From: Gammaproteobacteria bacterium
GTDB taxonomy: Bacteria > Pseudomonadota > Gammaproteobacteria > SAR86 > TMED112
Direction of reading: 5' to 3'
DNA length: 5,578 nt
Assembly (NCBI GenBank): GCA_002683115.1
Contig: NYSP01000004.1
Location: 37,395-42,972, forward strand
In this document: piece by piece, positions 1-5,578 of the stretch
How positions within the stretch are numbered: the first letter of the stretch is position 1
How the letters are laid out: each line of letters starts with the position of its first letter
Made by a program: the position numbers and the translations under genes
Notes under the pieces: generated by a model
What the model was told of the DNA's origin: nothing
Databases searched by the model: none
Seen by the model: the letters and a program-made list of their open reading frames with translations, nothing else

Positions 1-714
1 TCTTTTGGTGATCTTGCTTCAAAAATAGGGCATTTGATAGAAAATTATGCTCCTTTTGAAAAAGAAAGTGAAAGATTAAAGGTGGTCTTTACTGGCAAAC
101 CCAACGTTGGTAAGTCTTCTTTGTTTAATAGGGTCGTAGGTTCAGAAGAAGCTATAGTATCAAGCACCCCCGGCACTACAAGAGATGTGGTTCGAAAGAC
201 TGTTCAGATGGCTGGTGTTGAGGTTGAGCTTCAGGACACAGCTGGTGTGCGGGCTTCTGGTACAAATGAAATTGAGAAAGAAGGCATAGAAAAGGGGAGG
301 AAGGCAGTTTCAGATTCCGATCTCGTCTTTTTGGTGATTGATAGGGCTGAGGACATCATAAATAAGAAAGGCATAAACACTATCTTTAACAAATCTGACA
401 TATCTGATGTGCCCTCATCTTTTTCTGGTTTTGTTGTTTCTGCAAAAACAGGAGATGGTGTTTTGAGCCTCTGTAACTTTATCTCAGAAAAAGCAAAGCC
501 CAAGTCTGAAAAGGGTCTTGTTTCCAAAAGAGTTTATAGCAGTCTTGTTAAGTCGCACAGCCTTTTAACCAGCGTTTCTAGCGGTAGTGATTTTTATGAG
601 CATGGTGCTCAACAACTAAGAGATTGCCTTTTGTTATTGAAAGACATTTACGGTTCTTTTGATAACGAAAAAATTCTTGACGAAATTTTTAAAAACTTCT
701 GTATAGGTAAATAG
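1..714 (+). CDS. mnmE: MnmE, tRNA U34 modification GTPase (3' part, 5' end outside window)
   Basis: MnmE is a cytoplasmic, K+-activated dimeric GTPase that works with MnmG to make (carboxymethyl)aminomethyl-uridine at wobble U34 of tRNAs. The reading frame is open from base 1, so 237 residues are visible: the end of the helical domain, the whole inserted G domain and the C-terminal helices. The N-terminal folate-binding domain lies upstream. G motifs are clear: G1 GKPNVGKSS (94-120), G2 in PGTTRD (near 169-186), G3 DTAG (235-246), G4 NKSD (388-399) and G5 SAK (439-447). The protein ends in FCIGK (697-711), the invariant MnmE terminus with its conserved cysteine. The segment between G3 and G4 looks about 15 residues shorter than in the E. 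coli protein as I recall it. A TTG at 34 would be an internal codon, not the start. Codons often end in T, unlike the downstream genes. It is followed by 188 non-coding bases before mnmG. Identification is near certain; only the start is unseen. Confidence 0.97.
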   Translation, partial: SFGDLASKIGHLIENYAPFEKESERLKVVFTGKPNVGKSSLFNRVVGSEEAIVSSTPGTTRDVVRKTVQMAGVEVELQDTAGVRASGTNEIEKEGIEKGRKAVSDSDLVFLVIDRAEDIINKKGINTIFNKSDISDVPSSFSGFVVSAKTGDGVLSLCNFISEKAKPKSEKGLVSKRVYSSLVKSHSLLTSVSSGSDFYEHGAQQLRDCLLLLKDIYGSFDNEKILDEIFKNFCIGK

Positions 715-730
715 TTTTCGTGTTCATAGT

Positions 731-765
731 TTGTTGATATCTTTTTTTCCACATTTAATCAACAA
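731..765. repeat. 8-bp inverted repeat flanking a DnaA-box-like 9-mer
   Basis: TTGTTGAT (731-738) and its exact reverse complement ATCAACAA (758-765) are separated by 19 bases. The loop holds a T run and TTTTCCACA (745-753), one base away from the E. coli DnaA box TTATCCACA. The stem is AT-rich and the loop long, and no T run follows the second arm, so this is not a convincing intrinsic terminator for mnmE. It could be a protein-binding site or chance in AT-rich DNA. What is seen is only the symmetry and the 9-mer. Confidence 0.4.
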
Positions 766-811
766 CAATCTGTCTTTATGTTAATAAGATAATTACAATC
801 ATCTCCCCTTG

Positions 812-847
812 TTGAAATTTTATGAAAGCCTTATATAAAGCTATAAT
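812..847 (+). promoter_or_regulatory. Probable sigma-70-type promoter for mnmG operon
   Basis: A perfect -10 hexamer TATAAT lies at 842-847, but its best-spaced -35 is poor. An alternative pair is TTGAAA (812-817) and TATAAA (834-839) with a 16-base spacer. Either would start transcription roughly at 847-856, just before the Shine-Dalgarno at 862. The position, in the only gap of the window upstream of a run of overlapping genes, supports a promoter here. In DNA this AT-rich, -10-like words are common, so the exact element is uncertain. Confidence 0.45.
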
Positions 848-861
848 TAAGAGTTGTTAAC

Positions 862-866
862 AGGAG
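862..866 (+). promoter_or_regulatory. Shine-Dalgarno for the mnmG leader frame
   Basis: AGGAG at 862-866 lies 6 bases before a TTG (873), which is ideal spacing. It is 36 bases from the mnmG ATG (903), too far to serve it directly. It is the only strong Shine-Dalgarno in the gap. It therefore favours translation of the short leader frame, with mnmG coupled to it. Confidence 0.5.
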
Positions 867-872
867 AAGGCC

Positions 873-902
873 TTGCTAATAAAAACAATAAAAATAAAGT
901 AA
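873..902 (+). CDS. Possible 9-codon leader peptide upstream of mnmG
   Basis: TTG at 873 opens a frame of nine codons (M-L-I-K-T-I-K-I-K) ending in TAA at 900-902. The next base starts the mnmG ATG, in the same frame. A good Shine-Dalgarno precedes the TTG at proper spacing, while the mnmG ATG has none. Three of nine codons are Lys (AAA, AAA, AAG) and three are Ile ATA. A ribosome ending at the TAA would sit on the mnmG start, so translational coupling is plausible. Alternatives are that mnmG is initiated without a Shine-Dalgarno, as its neighbours rsmG and atpB appear to be, or that this is chance in AT-rich DNA. No homologue can be claimed for so short a peptide. Confidence 0.35.
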   Translation: MLIKTIKIK

Positions 903-2720
903 ATGAATAATATATTTAATTTAATAGTAATAGGAGGGGGGCACGCAGGCACAGAAGCTGCTTTGGCTGGAAAAAGGCTTGGGCTAAGCGTTGCTTTAAT
1001 AACTCTTGATGCCAGCAAGTCCGGCAGAATGTCATGCAACCCTGCTATAGGAGGCATAGGCAAAACTCATCTTGCTAGAGAGATAGACGCTATGGGTGGG
1101 TATATGGCTGAGGCCACAGACCTAGCAGGCATTCAGTTTAGAACCTTAAACAAGAAGAAGGGGCCAGCCGTGCAAGCACTCAGAGCTCAAGCAGACAAAG
1201 AGATTTATGAGAAAAGCATACAAAAGAAACTAGCAGAAGATGGTGTGGTTGTTATAGAGGACGAGGTTATAAATTTTGTTATTAAGAAAAAGAAAATACA
1301 AAGCGCCCACGGCAAGAAAGGGGAGTACAAGTCAGAAGCGTTTGTTTTAACAACAGGCACATTCTTGAACGGAGCAATACTAATAGGAAATGAAAAAAAA
1401 GAAGGAGGCAGAATAGATGAAGAAAAATCATCAGGCCTTGAAGAGTTCTTTAGAAACACTGGAGCGAAAACAGGAAGACTTAAAACAGGCACACCACCGC
1501 GGCTTGAAAAGCAAAGCATAGACTTTAATAGGCTTGAGGCTCAGCCAGGCGATGAGGAAAACATGCACATGTCATTCATGGGAGAAAAAAACAAACACCC
1601 GGAACAAACAAGCTGCCATATAACAAAGACCAACCCAGAAACTCACAAAATTATTAGAGAAAATATTAAAAAGTCTGCAATGTATTCAGGGCTAATTAGC
1701 GGTGTCGGACCAAGATACTGCCCTTCTATAGAAGACAAGATAATGAGGTTTGCTGATAAACAACAGCACCAAATATTTGTCGAGCCGGAAGGCTTGAAAA
1801 GCAACTGGGTCTACCCAAACGGAATATCGACTTCTTTGCCCTTAGAGGTTCAAGAAAAATATATAAGGTCAATCGAAGGCTTTCAAGAAGCCAGAATAGT
1901 TCAGCCAGGCTATGCGGTCGAATATGATTATATAGACCCAAGAAACCTATCAAAGACACTTCTTTACAGAGACATAGAAAACCTTTTTCTTGCAGGACAG
2001 ATTAATGGAACAACGGGCTATGAAGAAGCAGGAGCACAAGGACTAATTGCGGGCATTAACGCTGCGCTTAAAGTGAAAAAAGAAAAACCCTGGCAACCCT
2101 TAAGACAAAACAGCTATATGGGAGTGCTTGTCGATGACCTGACAAGGTTTGGGGTGAGCGAGCCCTACAGAATGTTTACATCAAGGGCTGAACACAGGCT
2201 TTTGCTCAGACAGGACAACGCCGACGAAAGAATGTTTGAAGACGGAAAAAGGCTTGGAGCGCTTACTGAAGAAAGACAAGAAAAATATTTGGCTAAAAAA
2301 GCAAACAAAGCAAAAAACCTAAAGGAGCTTAAAGACAAAAAGACAAGATTTAAAGGCAAGCAGATAAGCCTGATGACGATGTGCAAAAGAAACGACACAA
2401 CACAAGAAGAGGTTGAGGCGATTGCTTTGTGCAAGAGGGACCACTTCAAAGAAACATACTATGACATTAGATATTCTGGTTATGTGGAGAAGCAAAAAAG
2501 AGAAATAAACAAAATGAAAAATCTAGAGGAGCACGAGCTAGGCTTGATATTTGATTACGGGGAAGTCATTGGTCTTTCGGGAGAGCTTCAAGAAAAGCTA
2601 AACAAGAAAAAACCAAAAAACCTTTATGAGGCTTCGTTGTTAGAAGGAATTACGCCGGCAGCCCTAAATGTTTTAACCATTCATTTAAAAAAAATAGATG
2701 CCATTCAAAACAACAACTGA
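903..2720 (+). CDS. mnmG: MnmG (GidA), FAD-dependent tRNA U34 modification enzyme
   Basis: MnmG binds FAD and NADH and, with MnmE, uses methylene-tetrahydrofolate and glycine or ammonium to modify wobble U34 of tRNAs reading split codon boxes. The product is 605 residues, slightly below the 629 of E. coli. The N-terminal Rossmann motif is GGGHAGTEAA (from Gly11). The MSCNPAIGGIGK block carries conserved Cys45, GVGPRYCPSIEDK carries the second conserved cysteine (Cys273), and AGQINGTTGYEEAGAQG (from about residue 364) is the C-terminal FAD-binding block. The MnmE- and tRNA-binding helical C-terminus ends near ITPAALNVL. ATG 903 was chosen because an in-frame TAA sits directly before it and FNLIVIGGG follows, as in relatives. 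No Shine-Dalgarno precedes it. The region around 2358-2450, where relatives have a LLRRP-type motif, is divergent. It overlaps rsmG by 23 bp and probably heads the operon. Its codons favour A and C at third position, unlike mnmE. Confidence 0.98.
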   Translation: MNNIFNLIVIGGGHAGTEAALAGKRLGLSVALITLDASKSGRMSCNPAIGGIGKTHLAREIDAMGGYMAEATDLAGIQFRTLNKKKGPAVQALRAQADKEIYEKSIQKKLAEDGVVVIEDEVINFVIKKKKIQSAHGKKGEYKSEAFVLTTGTFLNGAILIGNEKKEGGRIDEEKSSGLEEFFRNTGAKTGRLKTGTPPRLEKQSIDFNRLEAQPGDEENMHMSFMGEKNKHPEQTSCHITKTNPETHKIIRENIKKSAMYSGLISGVGPRYCPSIEDKIMRFADKQQHQIFVEPEGLKSNWVYPNGISTSLPLEVQEKYIRSIEGFQEARIVQPGYAVEYDYIDPRNLSKTLLYRDIENLFLAGQINGTTGYEEAGAQGLIAGINAALKVKKEKPWQPLRQNSYMGVLVDDLTRFGVSEPYRMFTSRAEHRLLLRQDNADERMFEDGKRLGALTEERQEKYLAKKANKAKNLKELKDKKTRFKGKQISLMTMCKRNDTTQEEVEAIALCKRDHFKETYYDIRYSGYVEKQKREINKMKNLEEHELGLIFDYGEVIGLSGELQEKLNKKKPKNLYEASLLEGITPAALNVLTIHLKKIDAIQNNN

Positions 2721-3291
2721 ACAAGAGCTCCTTCTGCAAAAGTTTGCTGAGCTCGTCGAGAGCGCCAACAGAAAACACAACCTTACTTCAGCCAAAACAG
2801 CAAAAGAGTTTTATGAAACACATGTCGCAGATTGTGTTGCAGCGTATGCGAGCATTAAAGACAGGCTTGAGGGTCTTGTTGTAGACTGCGGCTCGGGCGC
2901 AGGGCTGCCGGCAATTGTCTGGGCAATACTTAATCCAAACCGGAGCTTTTTAAGCATAGACAGCAATCAGAAAAAGATAGCGTTCCAAAAGACAGCAAAG
3001 AGAGCGCTCGGCCTGGACAATCTCACAGCTGAACACAAAAGAGTGGAAGACCTAAACATAGAGGAACAACACAGTTTGGTTTTTAAAGCATTTTCCAGCA
3101 TTAGCAAAGCGGCTGCCCACAACAAAAAGAACAACAAATCCTTGCACCTCAAAAAGGACGATGAAAAAACCAAGCAAGAAATATCAGAAGTGGGCTCTTT
3201 GTTATATGATTACAAAAGACACAGCTATACGGTAAAAAAAACAAAGATGCTTGTCGTTGAAATTTATGACGGTAAAAATAGCAATAACTAA
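2698..3291 (+). CDS. rsmG: RsmG (GidB), 16S rRNA m7G527 methyltransferase, divergent
   Basis: RsmG is an SAM-dependent methyltransferase that makes 7-methylguanosine at 16S position 527 (E. coli numbering). The product has 197 residues against about 207 in E. coli. Family marks in order are HNLTS (27-31), HVAD (42-45, the RHxxDS block), the SAM-binding VVDCGSGAGLPAI (61-73), FLSIDSNQKK (84-93), KRVEDL (114-119), FKAFSSI (129-135) and LVVEIY near the C-terminus. ATG 2698 is the first possible start, because TAG lies immediately upstream in frame. No Shine-Dalgarno is visible, and the start sits inside the end of mnmG, which suggests coupled translation. Two family blocks look altered: the usual SRAF arginine is Lys130, and the ALKG-type block reads HLKK (150-153). 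The lysine-rich stretch 143-160 fits a fast-evolving copy. The family call rests on motifs and on its place between mnmG and parA. Activity is probable but not certain. Confidence 0.93.
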   Translation: MPFKTTTEQELLLQKFAELVESANRKHNLTSAKTAKEFYETHVADCVAAYASIKDRLEGLVVDCGSGAGLPAIVWAILNPNRSFLSIDSNQKKIAFQKTAKRALGLDNLTAEHKRVEDLNIEEQHSLVFKAFSSISKAAAHNKKNNKSLHLKKDDEKTKQEISEVGSLLYDYKRHSYTVKKTKMLVVEIYDGKNSNN

Positions 3292-4030
3292 CCAAAAGGG
3301 AGGCGTAGGCAAAACCACCACAGCCGTCAACTTGGCAGCCACCTTGGCTAAAGTTAACAAAAAGGTGCTGCTCATTGACATTGACCCCCAGGCAAACGCC
3401 AGCTCAGCTGCAGGGATAGAAAAAAACAGCAAAGAGTCTTTATATGAGGTTTTTGAGTCTGGTTTGGATCTTGCAGATTGTGTGCAGCCAGCAACAGGAG
3501 GCTATGACATCCTGCCAGCAAACACAAACCTTATTGCAACAGAAAAGATAATTGAAAAAACACCAGCAAGGGAAAAATATTTTTCACAAAACTTAAAAAA
3601 AGGAATAAAAAAGTACGACTATGTTTTCTTTGACTGCCCCCCAGCCCTGAATCTTTTAACAATAAACGCCATGGAATATTCAAAAAAGGTTCTTGTGCCT
3701 GTGCAGTGTGAGTATTATGCGCTTGAGGGACTGGTAACCCTAAAAAATACGATCGATGAGCTAAACGACGCGTTAAATTTAAAAATAGAAATAGCCGCAA
3801 TACTTCGAACCATGGCAGACTGGAGAAACAGGCTTACCAGAGAGGTTTCAGACCAGCTTGAAAAGCATTTTAAAAAACAGGTTTTAAACACAATCATACC
3901 AAGGAACGTTAGGCTGGCAGAAGCCCCCAGCCATGGCCAATCTATAGTCGATTATGATATAAAGTCTATTGGGGCCGAAGCTTTTTTAAGCTTGTCGGGC
4001 GAATTTATAAGGAAATTTGAGAATGGCTAA
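3266..4030 (+). CDS. parA: ParA (Soj), chromosome-partitioning ATPase
   Basis: ParA is a deviant-Walker ATPase that binds nucleoid DNA as an ATP dimer and, when stimulated by ParB, drives separation of origin regions. From ATG 3266 the protein is 254 residues, the usual size of chromosomal Soj without the N-terminal HTH of plasmid P1/F-type ParAs. It has the deviant Walker A KGGVGKTT (11-18, signature Lys11 and Lys16), DIDPQANAS (38-46, Asp40), Walker B YVFFDCPPAL (119-128) and the RNVRLAEAPSHG block (213-224). Gly12, Lys16 and Asp40 fall at the same numbers as the well-studied residues of B. subtilis Soj. A TTG at 3251 would add five residues, but ATG 3266 followed by TVKIAITNQKGG fits the family better. 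It starts 26 bp inside rsmG, without a clear Shine-Dalgarno, and overlaps parB by 8 bp. All catalytic motifs are intact. Confidence 0.97.
   Translation: MTVKIAITNQKGGVGKTTTAVNLAATLAKVNKKVLLIDIDPQANASSAAGIEKNSKESLYEVFESGLDLADCVQPATGGYDILPANTNLIATEKIIEKTPAREKYFSQNLKKGIKKYDYVFFDCPPALNLLTINAMEYSKKVLVPVQCEYYALEGLVTLKNTIDELNDALNLKIEIAAILRTMADWRNRLTREVSDQLEKHFKKQVLNTIIPRNVRLAEAPSHGQSIVDYDIKSIGAEAFLSLSGEFIRKFENG
4009..4013 (+). promoter_or_regulatory. Shine-Dalgarno of parB, inside parA
   Basis: AAGGA at 4009-4013, within the last codons of parA, lies 9 bases before ATG 4023. It supports ATG 4023 over the in-frame TTG at 4017, which would leave only 3 bases. It is the clearest ribosome site in the overlapping gene run. 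Confidence 0.6.
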
Positions 4031-4895
4031 AAAATCATCTCTGAACAAAGGCCTGCAGGCGCTGCTGGGCGAAACCGCTCAACCAAAAAGCACCACCCCA
4101 AAAAACAAATCCAAAAAGGCCAAGCCAGACAACAAACAAACAAACGAGATCAGCATCAGCTCTATTGTTGCAAATCAATATCAGCCCAGAACCACATTCG
4201 ATGAAAAGAGGCTTAAAGAGCTTTCAGACTCAATTAAGAAACACGGAATTATACAGCCGCTGCTTGTTAGAGAAGACGGCAACAAGTTTGAGCTGGTAGC
4301 TGGGGAAAGAAGACTGAGGGCAGCCAAAATCGCAGGCATCAAAAAGGTGCCAGTAGTTGTGGCCAAAATAAACGACACACAGTCGTTAGAAATAGCAATT
4401 CTAGAGAACGTACAAAGAGAAGACCTCAACCCTTTAGAGGTTTCAAAAGGGTACCAGAGGCTAAAAGAAGAGTTTGGCTACACCCAGGAACAGGTGGCGA
4501 AAAGTGTTGGAAAACCAAGAAGCTCTGTAGCTAACTCTCTCAGGCTTTTAACTCTGCCGCCAAAAATTCAAACAGCGCTCGAAAAAGGCTCGCTTTCCGA
4601 GGGGCATGCAAAAGTTCTTTTGGGCGCCGAACCAACCAAAATAGAGGCGCTCCTAGACACCATTGTTCAGAAACAGCTTTCTGTTCGAGAGCTTGAGGCC
4701 TTGGTTGCAGACAAACCCACAAAACACTACAACAAGAAAGAAAAATCAAGAGACGAACTGAACCTTGAATCAGCTCTCAGCTCAAAACTTGGCTCTAAGG
4801 TCACAATAGAAGACAAAAAAGGCAAGGGAAAAATGGTTATTAAATACTATTCATATGATGAGCTTGATGGAATCATAGAGAAAATATCAATTTAA
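4023..4895 (+). CDS. parB: ParB (Spo0J), CTP-dependent centromere-binding protein
   Basis: ParB binds parS sites near the origin, clamps and spreads along DNA using CTP, and stimulates ParA. The product has 290 residues, typical for chromosomal ParB. In order it shows an N-terminal MAKKSSLNKGLQALLG (1-16), the usual ParA-stimulating peptide, then a Lys/Pro/Asn-rich linker (about 20-42). The CTPase/ParB-N domain follows with QYQPR (52-56), GERRLRA (94-100) and ENVQRE (128-133). The helix-turn-helix is around TQEQVAKSVGKPRSSVANSLRLL (154-176). The C-terminal dimerisation part runs about 245-290. ATG 4023 is preferred over TTG 4017 because MAKK is the common family start and the Shine-Dalgarno at 4009 is well spaced. 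It overlaps parA by 8 bp, as expected for a co-translated partner pair. All key motifs are present. No parS site is seen within this window. Confidence 0.97.
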   Translation: MAKKSSLNKGLQALLGETAQPKSTTPKNKSKKAKPDNKQTNEISISSIVANQYQPRTTFDEKRLKELSDSIKKHGIIQPLLVREDGNKFELVAGERRLRAAKIAGIKKVPVVVAKINDTQSLEIAILENVQREDLNPLEVSKGYQRLKEEFGYTQEQVAKSVGKPRSSVANSLRLLTLPPKIQTALEKGSLSEGHAKVLLGAEPTKIEALLDTIVQKQLSVRELEALVADKPTKHYNKKEKSRDELNLESALSSKLGSKVTIEDKKGKGKMVIKYYSYDELDGIIEKISI

Positions 4896-4919
4896 CCCTG
4901 TAAACAGCGCAAAAAATAA

Positions 4920-5578
<659 letters not shown>

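Noticed and set aside
668..690. Terminator-like A/T inverted repeat at the end of mnmE
   Set aside because: The AAAAATT...AATTTTT arms lie inside the coding sequence and contain no G or C, so they would not form a stable terminator stem.
715..935. oriC in the mnmE-mnmG gap
   Set aside because: The gap has one DnaA-like 9-mer and an AT-rich run (877-931, four G/C in 55 bases), but no cluster of boxes. The strand-composition change has the sign of a terminus, not of an origin.
1205..1519. Long minus-strand open frame inside mnmG
   Set aside because: It is antisense to a well-conserved gene and its Ser/Phe-rich translation is what an A-rich coding strand gives on its complement. The other minus-strand frames, including 5390-5578 opposite atpB, are the same kind of shadow.
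3251..3265. TTG start giving a longer ParA
   Set aside because: It has no Shine-Dalgarno and would add residues not typical of Soj. ATG 3266 places the Walker A motif at the usual position.
4864..4892. Promoter for atpB at the parB 3' end
   Set aside because: TTGATG is followed by no acceptable -10 at normal spacing; TATCAA is only 15 bases away and matches poorly.
4898..4907. CTGT-AA-ACAG hairpin after parB as a terminator
   Set aside because: The stem is four base pairs with a two-base loop, which is too small, and no T run follows.

Overview
The window is an ordinary, tightly packed stretch of the conserved origin-linked gene cluster of a Gammaproteobacterium-like genome. All genes are on the + strand, in the order mnmE (3' part) - mnmG - rsmG - parA - parB - atpB (5' part). 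GC content of the first 720 bases is about 39% by hand count. Proteins from mnmG onward are rich in Lys and Asn codons. The AtpB protein (start [19 protein letters not shown]) and the order parB-then-atp favour Gammaproteobacteria. The low GC, lysine-rich proteins, overlapping genes and lack of atpI suggest a small-genome, perhaps marine, lineage. That placement is an inference, and no species can be named.

Layout. 1-714 is the GTPase and C-terminal half of MnmE, cut by the window start. 715-902 is the only real gap. It holds an 8-bp inverted repeat around a DnaA-box-like 9-mer, a probable promoter, a good Shine-Dalgarno and a 9-codon leader frame whose stop abuts the mnmG ATG. 903-4895 is a run of four overlapping genes: mnmG/rsmG overlap by 23 bp, rsmG/parA by 26 bp and parA/parB by 8 bp. 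After a 42-bp gap, atpB starts at 4938 and runs off the window end.

How the genes work together. MnmE and MnmG form the complex that installs the (carboxymethyl)aminomethyl group on U34 of certain tRNAs. RsmG methylates 16S rRNA. ParA and ParB move the chromosome origin region. AtpB is the proton-channel a subunit of ATP synthase and begins what should be the atp operon. The grouping is one of conserved position near the origin and probable co-transcription, not of one pathway.

I do not see a new biological system. The points most worth a second look are (a) an abrupt change in strand composition between mnmE and mnmG, with a sign opposite to that expected at an origin, and (b) the short Lys-codon-rich leader frame directly before mnmG, which encodes a tRNA-modification enzyme whose substrates include tRNA-Lys(UUU).
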